Source of the DNA: Archangium lipolyticum
Lineage (GTDB): Bacteria; Myxococcota; Myxococcia; Myxococcales; Myxococcaceae
Assembly (NCBI RefSeq): GCF_024623785.1
Contig: NZ_JANKBZ010000038.1
Location: 1 to 64,000, forward strand
Length of the DNA: 64,000 nucleotides
Direction of reading: 5' to 3'
Of the stretch, positions 1 through 8,769 are shown in pieces (position 1 is the stretch's first letter; each line of letters starts with the position of its first letter). A program made the translations under genes and the position numbers. The notes below the pieces were generated by a model, which saw nothing but the letters and a program-made list of their open reading frames with translations, made no database searches and was not told where the DNA came from.

Positions 1-245
1 GTCCTAAACCGCATCAGCCTCGGCGCCTCGAGCGCGGGAGCGGCGCTGCGCCGCTCTGGAAGCAATGCAGGACACTCTCCGCAAGGTAGCCTGTTCTTGG
101 CTCTCTCCCGGTAGAGGGGTCTAGGCCCCCCGGGGAGCTGAGCCAACGACGCAACCGCCGTTTCCCCAGGGGGCCTAGACCCCTCTACCGGGGAGAGCCG
201 GTGAGGCTACCGTGCCCCAGGTGAGCAGGTGGTGCCTTTCAGGGC
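1..245 (+). ncRNA. retron msr-msd RNA gene (5' end probably cut by the window edge)
   Basis: Non-coding template for the branched RNA-DNA (msDNA) made by the adjoining reverse transcriptase. In the msr part, bases 1-5 (GTCCT) pair with 69-73 (AGGAC), 11-14 (GCAT) with 65-68 (ATGC), and 39-45 with 49-55 (AGCGGCG/CGCCGCT) as an internal hairpin. The msd part is a long hairpin at 85-210. Myxobacterial retrons of the Mx162/Sa163 kind make about 162 nt of DNA, which would place the a2 repeat near 240-260 and a1 just left of base 1; I did not find a convincing a1/a2 pair inside the window. The exact ends and the branching G are therefore not assigned. Confidence 0.8.
85..210 (+). repeat. msd inverted repeat (long hairpin)
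   Basis: Bases 99-130 pair with 169-199 over about 31 bp with a single bulge or mismatch near the base of the stem. An outer 7-bp helix is formed by 85-91 (GGTAGCC) and 204-210 (GGCTACC), and the loop region is 131-168. This is the shape expected of the reverse-transcribed msd segment, not of a terminator, because a retron reverse transcriptase begins directly after it. Confidence 0.85.
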
Positions 246-307
246 CTCCCTCGACCGCTCGCGCCGCCCGTCCCGATGAAGTCTCCTCGCCATTCCGAGG
301 TGCTGTG

Positions 308-1732
308 ATGACCGCGAAGCTCGAGACATTCGTCCCCGCCGCGGCCCCGGTGGTCGTCCCCACCCCCGCCCCCGTGCCCGCCTCGCCCAACGTGATTGCC
401 CAGCGCGAGGTGCGTCAGCGCGAGGAGCAGACACGGCTCGCCCGTTGGAAGGCGATCGAGGAGGCCGGTGGCCAGGAGGCCTGGGTCGAGGCCGAGCTGA
501 AGGCCAAGGGGCTCGCGCCCGAGCACGAGGATCCGAGCGGGCTCTCCGAAAAGGAGAAGTCGGCCTGGAAGGAGAAGAAGAAGGCCGAGGCCGCCGAGCG
601 CCGCGCGTTGAAGCGGCTGGCGTGGGAGGCGTGGCGCACCGCGCACATCGGCCACCTGGGCGCGGGCGTGCACTGGGAGGAGTCGGGCGGCCCGGACAAG
701 TTCGACCTGAAGGACCGCGAGGAGCGGGCCAAGGCCAACGGGCTGCCGGAGCTGGCGTCGGCGCAGACGCTGGCGAAGGCGCTGGGGCTGAGCGTGGCGA
801 GGCTGCGCTGGTTCTCCTACCACCGGGAGGTGGACACGGGGACGCACTACCGCAGCTGGGAGATTCCCAAGCGGGACGGCGGGAAGCGGACCATCACCTC
901 GCCGAAGAAGGAGCTGAAGGAGGCGCAGCGCTGGGTGCTCTCGAACGTCATCGAGCGGCTGCCGGTGCACGGGGCGGCGCACGGCTTCGTCGCGGGGCGC
1001 TCCATCGTCACCAACGCGCTGGCGCACAAGGGCGCGGACGTGGTGGTGAAGATGGACATCAAGGACTTCTTCCCCTCGGTGACGTGGCCGCGGGTGAAGG
1101 GGCTGTTGCGCAAGGGCGGGCTGGCGGAGAACACGGCGACGTTGCTGGCGCTGATGGCCACGGAAGCGCCCCGCGAGGTGGTGCAGTTCCGGGGCAAGAC
1201 GCTGTACGTGGCGAAGGGGCCGCGCGCGCTGCCGCAGGGGGCGCCGACGTCCCCGGGAATCACCAATGCGCTGTGCCTGCGCCTGGACAAGCGGCTGTCG
1301 GCGCTGTCGAGGCGCCTGGGCTTCGCCTACACGCGCTACGCGGATGACATGACGTTCTCCTGGCGCAAGAGCAAGGCGAAGCCGGAGGCGCCGGTGGCGG
1401 CGCTGGTCGTGCGCGTGGAGCGGGTGCTTCAGGCCGAGGGCTTCCGGGTGCACCCGGACAAGACGCGGGTGATGAAGCCGGGCAACCGGCAGGTGGTGAC
1501 GGGGCTGGTGGTGAACGAGGCCCCGAAGGGCCAGCCGGGAGCGCGGGTGCCGCGCGAGGTGGTGCGCCAGCTGCGAGCGGCGCTCCACAACCGGGAGAAG
1601 GGCAAGCCGGGCAAGGAAGGCGAGACGCTCGAGCAGCTCAAGGGCATGGCCGCCTTCATCCACATGACGGACTCCGCCAAGGGCCGCGCCTTCCTGGAGC
1701 GCCTCTCCGCGCTGGAGAAGCGCCAGGCCTGA
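308..1732 (+). CDS. retron reverse transcriptase
   Basis: Reverse-transcribes the upstream msd RNA to give branched msDNA. From ATG 308 the protein has 474 residues, close to the 485 known for Mx162 RT. The start is chosen because GAGG lies just upstream (297-300); an in-frame GTG at 212 would run into the msd hairpin. Residues 1-150 form a proline-rich then highly charged N-terminal extension. The RT domain follows with the retron NAxxH signature (NALAH near residue 236), the catalytic YADDM at 344-348 and the VTG motif near 397. The next gene is convergent, so no effector gene is co-transcribed downstream. Retrons with effectors act in phage defence; whether this one does cannot be seen here. 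Confidence 0.95.
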   Translation: MTAKLETFVPAAAPVVVPTPAPVPASPNVIAQREVRQREEQTRLARWKAIEEAGGQEAWVEAELKAKGLAPEHEDPSGLSEKEKSAWKEKKKAEAAERRALKRLAWEAWRTAHIGHLGAGVHWEESGGPDKFDLKDREERAKANGLPELASAQTLAKALGLSVARLRWFSYHREVDTGTHYRSWEIPKRDGGKRTITSPKKELKEAQRWVLSNVIERLPVHGAAHGFVAGRSIVTNALAHKGADVVVKMDIKDFFPSVTWPRVKGLLRKGGLAENTATLLALMATEAPREVVQFRGKTLYVAKGPRALPQGAPTSPGITNALCLRLDKRLSALSRRLGFAYTRYADDMTFSWRKSKAKPEAPVAALVVRVERVLQAEGFRVHPDKTRVMKPGNRQVVTGLVVNEAPKGQPGARVPREVVRQLRAALHNREKGKPGKEGETLEQLKGMAAFIHMTDSAKGRAFLERLSALEKRQA

Positions 1733-1744
1733 CGCACGGCCTCC

Positions 1745-3352
1745 TCAGGGGGTGGCGTCCAGCGCGAGCTCCACGCCCTCGGGCTTCTCGGTGACCACGA
1801 ACCCGCTGGCTCGCGCCCGCTGGAGCGTGAGCTGGTAGATCGCCGCGAGCGCCGGCTCCTTCGCGGCCCGCGCCTTCAGCATCTCCAACCGCATCTGCCA
1901 CCACTCCCGCGTGCGGCCGGCACGCAGGTCGACCATCGGCTGGTGTGGCTTCGGCGACGCGGTGGACCCCTTGGCCGTGCTCGCGACGACAGCGACCGCG
2001 TCCTCGTTCCACCGCTTCAGCACCTTCCCCTCCTCGTCCCGCGTCACCCAGACACCCGACTTCTCGCCCTCGCGGAACTCCCCTTCCTCCTGCACCACCC
2101 CCGAGGCGAACCAGGTGCTCTGGAGGCCGTGCAACACGCCCTTCTGGTAATGCTGCCGGAGCCGGGGCTGGCCTCCCGGGTAATAGAAGGTGCTCGCGCC
2201 TTCGAGCTGGCCGTGGGCGTACTCCCGCTCCTGCTGGAGCTGGCCTCCCGGCGCGTACAGCTTCCACGTCCCGTGCGGCTGGCCTTCCGCGTAAGGCTTC
2301 TCCTCCAGCAACACTCCCGCCTCGCTCCACGCGAGGAAACGGCCGTGCCGCTGTCCCCCCTGGTACTCGCCGCTCGCGAGCAGCCGCCCATCCGCGCCGC
2401 GCGTCCACTCACGTCCCTGCTTCCGTCCATCCGGCAGCACGCAGCCGCTCACCCGCTGCGCCCTCGCGTCCGACGTGTGTTGGAGCTCCGTCCCCGTCCC
2501 GCACTCCCTCGCCTCCCGCCGCACGAACCACATCCCCACCAGCGCGACGCCCGTGGCCAGCAGCGCTCCCGCCCAGGGCCAGGGCCGTGAGAGGCCTCCC
2601 GCTCGCGAGGCCGAGCCCCATCCACGCACCGGCTTCACGCTCGCCGCCGCGGGCACCTCGCCGGCTCGGGCCAGCACCGTGAAGGCTCGCGCCATGCCGA
2701 GCAGCACGCCGATGCACGCCACCACGGACAGGAATTGGACTCCCAGCGCCACCGCGAACAGGAGCGCTCCGGGACTCCGCGCCACGACAAAGGCGAGCAC
2801 CCCCGCGAGCACCTGAAGCATCACGGCCACCACCGTCCGCTCGCCCAGCCGCAGCCGGAGTCCTCCCTGTCGGGACTCCGCGGCCCGGCCCAACGCCACC
2901 AGCACGCGCGGCCCGCCCACCAGGTGGAGTCCCGGCACGAGCACGAGCGCCACCCCTTCCACCTCGCCCATCGGCAGCGGTGCACCGGAGTGACGTGCCA
3001 GCCGATGTCCCATGCTCACGGCCAGCGCGAGCAGTCCCCAGGGCAGCAGGGCCAAAACCCACGCGGATACAGGGAAGAAGTCCGATGGGGCCCGGGTGAG
3101 CACCGGCACCAGCATGGCCATCCTCAACAGCGACGGCAGGCGTTCCGGAAGAACCGCCTGGGCGAGCAACACCGCGCCCACGCCCACCAGCGCCAGCACT
3201 CCAAGTATGAGCGGGCCCCGGATGCGTGCGCGCGGAGCACCGCCGCCGGTTTCGACAGACACCACGGGTGCGGCACACGACACACAGCGTCCCTCCGAGA
3301 CGGCGAGGGGCTGCTGACAGGCGGGGCAGAGGGAGGCGGGCGCGACGCTCAT
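1745..3352 (-). CDS. zinc-ribbon membrane protein with MORN/YwqK-type repeats
   Basis: Function unknown. From ATG 3352 the protein has 535 residues. The N-terminus carries a CPAC...CVSC zinc ribbon (about residues 8-26), followed by several hydrophobic membrane segments up to about residue 300 (one begins GPLILGVLALVGVGAVLLAQ). After a short non-hydrophobic stretch come about six repeats of the H-G-x-W/F...Y..G.L type typical of MORN/YwqK proteins (about residues 320-460), then a charged tail. The long in-frame extension upstream of 3352 is composition-driven and is left out. It is convergent with the retron RT, with only 12 bases between the stop codons. Repeats of this kind often bind membranes or partner proteins, but nothing here fixes the role. 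Confidence 0.8.
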   Translation of the reverse strand: MSVAPASLCPACQQPLAVSEGRCVSCAAPVVSVETGGGAPRARIRGPLILGVLALVGVGAVLLAQAVLPERLPSLLRMAMLVPVLTRAPSDFFPVSAWVLALLPWGLLALAVSMGHRLARHSGAPLPMGEVEGVALVLVPGLHLVGGPRVLVALGRAAESRQGGLRLRLGERTVVAVMLQVLAGVLAFVVARSPGALLFAVALGVQFLSVVACIGVLLGMARAFTVLARAGEVPAAASVKPVRGWGSASRAGGLSRPWPWAGALLATGVALVGMWFVRREARECGTGTELQHTSDARAQRVSGCVLPDGRKQGREWTRGADGRLLASGEYQGGQRHGRFLAWSEAGVLLEEKPYAEGQPHGTWKLYAPGGQLQQEREYAHGQLEGASTFYYPGGQPRLRQHYQKGVLHGLQSTWFASGVVQEEGEFREGEKSGVWVTRDEEGKVLKRWNEDAVAVVASTAKGSTASPKPHQPMVDLRAGRTREWWQMRLEMLKARAAKEPALAAIYQLTLQRARASGFVVTEKPEGVELALDATP

Positions 3353-3411
3353 GTTAGTCTTCTGACAGGCAGCCTGCCGTGTCCTTCCCTTCAATTCCAG
3401 CCACCGGGCGC

Positions 3412-4719
3412 ATGCGCTCCTCTTCGCTCGTTCCTTCCCTGGCGCTCCCGTGGGCCGTCGCGTTGTTCCTGCTGGCCTCCCCCGCGAGCGCCGCGCCCTT
3501 CGAGGTGGAGTCGCTCCGCCCCTCGCCCCAACATCCACTGCTGCTGCTCGCTCCTCGCGAGACGAGCCGCTCCACGCTCACCATCGTCTTCGACGTGGGC
3601 TTCCTGGATGACGACGTGCCCGGCCTCACCCGCGTGGCGCAGCAGGCCCTGCTGCACGCCAATTCGCGCGGCGACTACGCGACGCTCATGCGCGAGGTCT
3701 ACTCGGCCGGTGCGTCGTTCGACCTGCGCACCGGGCTGCACGAGAGCCGCTTCACCCTCTCGGCCCACCCGGATGACTTCGACGCGCTCGCACGCCGGCT
3801 CCTCACCGCCATCCTCTCCCCCCGGCTCGACTCGCGGCGCTTCGAGGCCACGCTGGAGCGGGCCAGCCGCGATGGCAACGCGCTCGACTCGGAAGACTGG
3901 CTGGAGCTGCTGCTCGCGCGCGCCTTGCACGACGATGGGCGCTACCGCAACCCCGACCTGGGCTCCATGCGCTACGCCGAGGACATCGTCCAGGAGCAGG
4001 TGCGCCTCCACCTGTCCCGCATGCTGGCCCCCTGCAACGCCACCGTCATCGCCACCGGGCGCTTCGACGCGGCGGCGCTCCGCAAGCTGGTGGCGGGCTT
4101 CAAGGGCGGCGTTCGCCTCGAGCGCACCCGCCCCAAGCTGCCCCTGCCCTTCCGGCGCCAGGTGCGCTCCGCTCGCGAGCTCCAGGTGCTCGCATATCCC
4201 GTGCACATCGAGTCGGCCCGGGACTCGGCGGCCCTGCGCGTCATCGCCTCGCTCCTGCAGGAGCGGCTGTTCCAGCGCATCCGCGACGCGGGCCAGGGCT
4301 ACAGCGTCGCTTCCGAGCCGCTGCTCACCGCCACGTTCGATGCCCTCCTCCTGCTCCTGCCCGCCTCGGCGCGCGAGGGCATCGACCTGGGCGCCGCCCT
4401 CCGCGAGGAGGTGCGCACCGTGCGCGAGGCCACGTTCGAGTCCGGCGCCTTCGAGCGCCACCGGCAGGCCACGCTCACCCGGCTGCGGCTGTCCGATCGC
4501 GACCCCTCCGCGCTGGCCCAGGAGCTCCGGTTCGCGCGCCACCGTCCAGCCTGGTACTCGCCCGAGCTGGAAGCCACGCTCGCCGCGCTCACCGTGAAGG
4601 ACGTCCAGGAGGTGGCGTCGCGCTGGCTCGACGAGTCGACCTCCGCCCAGCTCCACTTCGTCACCCGCACGGAGGAAGAGGAGAAGAAGGACGAGGAGAC
4701 GGAGGAGGAGTCCGAATGA
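3412..4719 (+). CDS. M16 metallopeptidase-like subunit lacking the zinc motif
   Basis: Secreted or periplasmic protein of about 435 residues from ATG 3412. This start gives a clean signal peptide ending ALFLLASPASA; the GTG at 3379 only adds a poor extension. The fold pattern is that of an M16 peptidase half (tests such as GLTRVAQQALLHANSRGD), but the HxxEH zinc motif is absent where it should occur. It ends in a very acidic Glu/Lys tail. The stop overlaps the start of the next gene (ATGA at 4716), so the two are translationally coupled. M16 enzymes often work as a catalytic/non-catalytic pair, and this is best read as the non-catalytic partner. Confidence 0.85.
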   Translation: MRSSSLVPSLALPWAVALFLLASPASAAPFEVESLRPSPQHPLLLLAPRETSRSTLTIVFDVGFLDDDVPGLTRVAQQALLHANSRGDYATLMREVYSAGASFDLRTGLHESRFTLSAHPDDFDALARRLLTAILSPRLDSRRFEATLERASRDGNALDSEDWLELLLARALHDDGRYRNPDLGSMRYAEDIVQEQVRLHLSRMLAPCNATVIATGRFDAAALRKLVAGFKGGVRLERTRPKLPLPFRRQVRSARELQVLAYPVHIESARDSAALRVIASLLQERLFQRIRDAGQGYSVASEPLLTATFDALLLLLPASAREGIDLGAALREEVRTVREATFESGAFERHRQATLTRLRLSDRDPSALAQELRFARHRPAWYSPELEATLAALTVKDVQEVASRWLDESTSAQLHFVTRTEEEEKKDEETEEESE

Positions 4720-6014
4720 ATGCCACCCCTCTCGCGGGAGCCCTTCCCCGGGCAGTGCTCGTCCTGTGGCTCGTCTCCACTCCGGCGCTCGCCGCCGGGC
4801 CGGTGGCTCACGTGCTCCCCACCGTGGAGCAGCTCCCCGATGGCAGCGAGCTGGTGCTGGCCTCGCGTCCCCAGGCGGCCTGGGCCTCGCTGCACTACGT
4901 TGTGCGCACCGGCGGGTGGAAGGATCCCTATGGCAAGGAGGGGCTCGCGCACGTGCTCGAGCACGTCATCTTCCATGGCAGCCATGACGTGCCGGGACAG
5001 ACCTTCCAGACCGCGGTGCGCGCCGCCGGTGGCAACTTCAACGGCTACACCAGCGCGAACGCCACCGTCTTCACCCTGCAGGTGCCCTCGGAGTCCTTCC
5101 CGCCGCTGGCGGAGCAGTTCCTGCGCATCATCACCGACCCCCTGCTGGACCCGGAGCACCTCCGCCGCGAGGTAGACATCATCCGCACCGAGGACCTGTA
5201 CTTCGGCCGGGGCCCGGGCTTCCACGAGCACCTGGAGGACTCGCTCTTCACGGGGATCGGCTCACGCTCCGTCATCGGTACCCAGCAGTCGCGTCTCTCC
5301 ATTACCCGCGACGACCTGATGCGCTTCTACGCGGAGCACTACCTCCCGGCCAATACCAGCCTCGTCTTCACCGGAGGCGTGCAACGCGAGCAGGTGCTCG
5401 CGATGATCGACCGCTCAGTGCGGCTGCCGCCCTCCCTGCCCGGCGAGAACGTCCCCGCGAAGGTCGAGGCACCAGTGCTCCCCATCGAGAAGTCCACGCG
5501 CGCCCTCATCAGCTTCGTGGCCTACGGCTACAGGGTGGAGCCCGAGGACCGGGCGAAGTGCTCCCGGGTCGCGGCCCTGCTCCAACTGCGGCTGACGAAG
5601 GAGCTCCACATCGAGGAGCCGATGGTGACGGGGATGGAGGTGAAGTGCATGTCGCTGCGGGGCAACACCTTCCTGCTGGCGCTGGCCTACAGCGCGTCGC
5701 TGGACGCGAGCACGCTGCCGGACCGGCTGCAGCACGCCTTCTCCCGGGTGGCGAAGCAGCCCGCGACTCCCGAGGAGGAGAAGCTGATGGACCGGCACCT
5801 GAAGCAGGAGCGCGCGCAGGAGGAGGAGGACGACCTGAAGCGCGGCACCGAGCTGGCGCGCGAGGTGGCTCAACCCCGCTCGGGACCCCTGGATCCCGCG
5901 CTGCTGCTGAACCCTTCCACGCGCCTGCCTCGCGGGGCCATGCAGGACTTCGCGCGCCGCACCTTCACCCCCGAGCGCCAGGTGATGGTGAACTTCTCCC
6001 CCTTCGCCGGCTGA
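4716..6014 (+). CDS. M16 family zinc metallopeptidase (catalytic partner)
   Basis: Exported M16 (pitrilysin/processing-peptidase type) protease of 432 residues. It shows the inverted zinc motif HVLEH at residues 79-83 within GLAHVLEHVIFHG, followed by the typical asparagine-rich NFNGYTSANATVF stretch, and a downstream acidic helix (REVDIIRTED) that would supply the third zinc ligand. The N-terminus has a signal peptide (LVLWLVSTPALAA). It is coupled to the preceding inactive M16-like gene by a 4-bp overlap, suggesting a heterodimer that digests short peptides in the periplasm. The substrate is unknown. Confidence 0.92.
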   Translation: MNATPLAGALPRAVLVLWLVSTPALAAGPVAHVLPTVEQLPDGSELVLASRPQAAWASLHYVVRTGGWKDPYGKEGLAHVLEHVIFHGSHDVPGQTFQTAVRAAGGNFNGYTSANATVFTLQVPSESFPPLAEQFLRIITDPLLDPEHLRREVDIIRTEDLYFGRGPGFHEHLEDSLFTGIGSRSVIGTQQSRLSITRDDLMRFYAEHYLPANTSLVFTGGVQREQVLAMIDRSVRLPPSLPGENVPAKVEAPVLPIEKSTRALISFVAYGYRVEPEDRAKCSRVAALLQLRLTKELHIEEPMVTGMEVKCMSLRGNTFLLALAYSASLDASTLPDRLQHAFSRVAKQPATPEEEKLMDRHLKQERAQEEEDDLKRGTELAREVAQPRSGPLDPALLLNPSTRLPRGAMQDFARRTFTPERQVMVNFSPFAG

Positions 6015-6035
6015 GGCACACGGCCAGCCCCGTCC

Positions 6036-7436
6036 TCAGTCCACGCAATAGCGGTACCGGTGCTCGTGGTCGTAGAAGAGGCTCCACCGCCGCCGCCGGG
6101 TGCCGTCGTGGTTGCTCGTCTCGTCGAGGTCGTTCAACCCCGGCTGCATCCGCTCGGACCAGATGCCGTTGAAGAACCGCACCAGGTAGAAGTCGATGGT
6201 GCAGCGCGCTCCGGACTGGCCGCAGTGCTCCGGGTGGTACTGCGCGAGCAGTTCCTCTTCGAGATCCACCGCCAGCCCTCGCGACCACCGGGGATCCCCG
6301 CTCGGCCCGCGCTCGACGAAGAAACACCGCCGGGGCTCCGTGTTCCCAGGGACCCCTCGGGTCATGATGGCCTCGGCCCGGCCCGGCGCGCCCACCACCT
6401 GCGTCCTCGCCACCCGCCTCAACACCCGCTCCCACGCCGCCCGGTACAGCGGCCTGTCCTCCACCTGCCACGCCCTCGCGAACAGCCGCAGCGCCTCCCC
6501 GTCCTCCCCTCGCATCACGTGCACCAGCGCGGCGTCGTACAGCGCCCCGTGCGCCTTCCCATCCGCCTCGTACTTCCGCCGCCACTCCGCCAGCGCGTCC
6601 TCGTACCTTCCTTCCCGGAAGGCCCTCACACCCGCCTCTCCCTCCGTCCCCACCAGCTCCAGCCGCTCGGGGAGCCCGGCCGGCAGCAGCCGGAAGTAGT
6701 GCAGCCCCACCGCCTCGCGCAGCACCGTCCAGAACATCTCCGACCACTCCCCCGGCAACGGGCTCCGGTGCGGCTTCCGCAGCGCCTCGTAGAGCTCCAC
6801 CGCCGCCGCCTTCGAGCGCAGCGCCACCGTTCCTCCCGTGCTCCCCGTTGCCCGGATGTACTCGGTGCTCACCGGCTGCCCCTCGCGCGTCCACGTGGAC
6901 ATGAGCAGGGCGATGCCCGCCGTCTCGCCCGTCCCCTCGCCGTTCGTCGGACCCACGCTCCATCCATCCACCTTCACCACCGTCACCAGCGACGTCTTCA
7001 CGCCCAACGGCACCCCGGGCCAGGGGTCGAGTGTCAGGCGCCTGGGATCCCTCGCCAACCCCGCCTTCGTCCTCGGCGTGTTCCACATCTGGAAGCCCAG
7101 GTCGGTGTAGTCCACCACCTGCACCTGCCCGCCCTCGGCCTTGAAGTAGTCCCGCACCGCCTTCACCACCATGCCGCTCATGTTCCACAGGTCGGATCGG
7201 GTCTCCTCCAGCAGCGCGTCATCGGCGTGCACCAGCAGGATGCCCACCGACACGGGCTGCCCCTCCAGCCGCAGCAGCGGCGGTTGCTGGCGCGTCACCT
7301 CCACCGTCACCGTGGGCGGTCCCGCCTCCTCCGCCCGCTCGTGACGCGGGCCCGCCAGGCCCGGACCTCCGGCCAGCATCAGCAGCAACCCCAGGCAGGG
7401 CGCCAGCACCCTCATCACCCACCGAAGCATCCTCAT
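6036..7436 (-). CDS. secreted protein of unknown function, last gene of the caspase/sigma operon
   Basis: I do not recognise a family. The 466-residue product has a signal peptide (MRVLAPCLGLLLMLAGGPGLA). The body has a region near residues 55-110 reminiscent of a nucleotide- or peptide-processing fold (ILLVHADDALLEETRSDLWN) and a tetratricopeptide-like segment around residues 285-345 (AFREGRYEDALAEWRRKYE). The C-terminus has three cysteines in a 60-residue stretch. It starts 13 bases after the stop of the anti-sigma-like gene, so it probably belongs to the same transcript. It may be an exported target or sensor of the sigma system; that is inference. Confidence 0.75.
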   Translation of the reverse strand: MRMLRWVMRVLAPCLGLLLMLAGGPGLAGPRHERAEEAGPPTVTVEVTRQQPPLLRLEGQPVSVGILLVHADDALLEETRSDLWNMSGMVVKAVRDYFKAEGGQVQVVDYTDLGFQMWNTPRTKAGLARDPRRLTLDPWPGVPLGVKTSLVTVVKVDGWSVGPTNGEGTGETAGIALLMSTWTREGQPVSTEYIRATGSTGGTVALRSKAAAVELYEALRKPHRSPLPGEWSEMFWTVLREAVGLHYFRLLPAGLPERLELVGTEGEAGVRAFREGRYEDALAEWRRKYEADGKAHGALYDAALVHVMRGEDGEALRLFARAWQVEDRPLYRAAWERVLRRVARTQVVGAPGRAEAIMTRGVPGNTEPRRCFFVERGPSGDPRWSRGLAVDLEEELLAQYHPEHCGQSGARCTIDFYLVRFFNGIWSERMQPGLNDLDETSNHDGTRRRRWSLFYDHEHRYRYCVD

Positions 7437-7449
7437 GTGCCCCCGTGCG

Positions 7450-8187
7450 TCATGGCCGCTTCGTGAGCAGGGCGCGCGCCACCCGCACCGAGCCCGGCAG
7501 CGCGGGCTCCAGCGGTGCCCCGGACTCGAGGGCCTTCACCGCGGCCCCCAGCGCGAAGGGCTCCGGCGAGAAGAGGGCGTACAGCGCCTCGGTACCCGGC
7601 GTCCCATCCAGCTCGATGGCCCCGGGCAGCAGGGTCTGGCCCGGCGTATACGCCACCGCCGCGTCCCCGCCGTACGGGTAGTACACCGTCACCCGCCCCG
7701 CTCCGTCCCGGCTCAGCACCGCCACGTATCCGCTCGCCCCAGCCTTCACCTCGAATTGGATCGACTCCCCCTCGCCGAGCGTCTCGCCGGGGCCCACGGG
7801 CACGCCCCTCCCCGCCTGATTCCGGTACACGCCCAGCACCAGGCTCCCCTTGGCCGTGTACTCGGGCTCGGGGGTCTCCACGACGGGCCTCAGCAGCACA
7901 CCACCGAACACGGCCACGGCGGACGTCGCCAGCGCCGCTCCGAGCAACACCCCCCACCTCCTCCGCCGCTCCTTCCGAGGCTCGGGCTCCACGCGGGCCG
8001 CGAACGCCGCGGGCGGCTGCCGCAACAGGAAGGCCGCCGAGTCCGCTCGCAGCTCCGCGAGCCGCTCCCGATCCGCCTCCGAGCTGGCCAGCTCCTCCTC
8101 CACCCGGGCCCTCGCCTCCGGCTCCAGCGCCGAGGCCAGGTACATCTCCAACACCGCGTCCTGGACGCGCCGCGCTCCCTGGCTCAT
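7450..8187 (-). CDS. anti-sigma-like membrane protein with DUF4384-type domain
   Basis: A 245-residue protein whose first 70 residues are helical and charged, like a cytoplasmic anti-sigma domain (no clear zinc HC2 motif is visible). One membrane helix follows (VLLGAALATSAVAVFGGVLL, about residues 79-98), then an extracytoplasmic domain rich in beta-type sequence (residues 120-235) resembling DUF4384, a domain I know from caspase-associated and kinase-associated surface proteins. It overlaps the sigma factor gene by ATGA at 8184-8187, the usual arrangement of a sigma/anti-sigma pair. It should hold the sigma factor at the membrane until a signal is sensed outside. Confidence 0.8.
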   Translation of the reverse strand: MSQGARRVQDAVLEMYLASALEPEARARVEEELASSEADRERLAELRADSAAFLLRQPPAAFAARVEPEPRKERRRRWGVLLGAALATSAVAVFGGVLLRPVVETPEPEYTAKGSLVLGVYRNQAGRGVPVGPGETLGEGESIQFEVKAGASGYVAVLSRDGAGRVTVYYPYGGDAAVAYTPGQTLLPGAIELDGTPGTEALYALFSPEPFALGAAVKALESGAPLEPALPGSVRVARALLTKRP

Positions 8188-8768
8188 GCCGCCCTCCCAT
8201 CCTCGAAGCGGGCGCTGCGCTTGCGCGCCCGGGTGGCGAAGTCCTCCAGCAACCGGCCCACCGTCTTGCGTGTCAGCCCGAGCACCTGCCCCACCTCCTC
8301 CATGTTGTACCCCTCCACGAAGTAGAGGAGCGCCGCGGTGAGCGTCCGCGGCTCCTCTCCGTGCGTGAGCAGCGCCAGGTCCTGCGCGGCCTCCACCTGC
8401 TCCAGCCCTCCACCGCTCGCCTCGGGCTCGCGCTCCACCGGCTCGCCCTCTTCGTTCACCACCAGCCCGCCCAGCCGTCCCGACCAGCGTGCGCGCCTCC
8501 GCACCCGGTCCACCGACTTGAAGGTCGCGATCTGGTACAGCACCGTGAACGCCGAGGCCTCACCGCGCAGCAGGGCCGGGTCCTTCACGAAGGCGAGGAA
8601 GGTGTCCTGGGTAATGTCCAGGGCCTCCTCTTCATCGTGCACGAGCGACAGCGCCCGCCGGCGCACCGCGGGGCCGAAGCGGCGATACAGCTCCTCCACG
8701 CGAAGAGGCTCCGCCCGGGCCGACTCCGGCGCGTGCGCCACCGCCGTGTTCCGTCTCCACCACACCAT
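8184..8768 (-). CDS. ECF-type RNA polymerase sigma factor
   Basis: A 194-residue sigma-70 family protein. Region 2 lies at residues 28-65 (LYRRFGPAVRRRALSLV followed by ALDITQDTFLAFV), and region 4 with its helix-turn-helix is at 150-185 (YNMEEVGQVLGLTRKTVGRL). The start ATG follows the stop of the caspase gene by a single base, with GGAGG inside the end of that gene as ribosome-binding site, so the peptidase and the sigma factor are co-translated. The likely regulator is the adjacent membrane protein. Its own promoter target is not evident in the window. Confidence 0.93.
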   Translation of the reverse strand: MVWWRRNTAVAHAPESARAEPLRVEELYRRFGPAVRRRALSLVHDEEEALDITQDTFLAFVKDPALLRGEASAFTVLYQIATFKSVDRVRRRARWSGRLGGLVVNEEGEPVEREPEASGGGLEQVEAAQDLALLTHGEEPRTLTAALLYFVEGYNMEEVGQVLGLTRKTVGRLLEDFATRARKRSARFEDGRAA

Positions 8769-8769
8769 G

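Noticed and set aside
212-307. GTG start for the retron RT at 212
   Set aside because: It lies at the edge of the msd hairpin, which must be RNA template, and has no ribosome-binding site. The ATG at 308 with GAGG is better and matches the known RT length.
1745-3352. MORN-repeat protein as the retron effector
   Set aside because: It is convergent with the retron and separated from it by the RT stop, so it cannot share the transcript. Nothing in its domains links it to msDNA.
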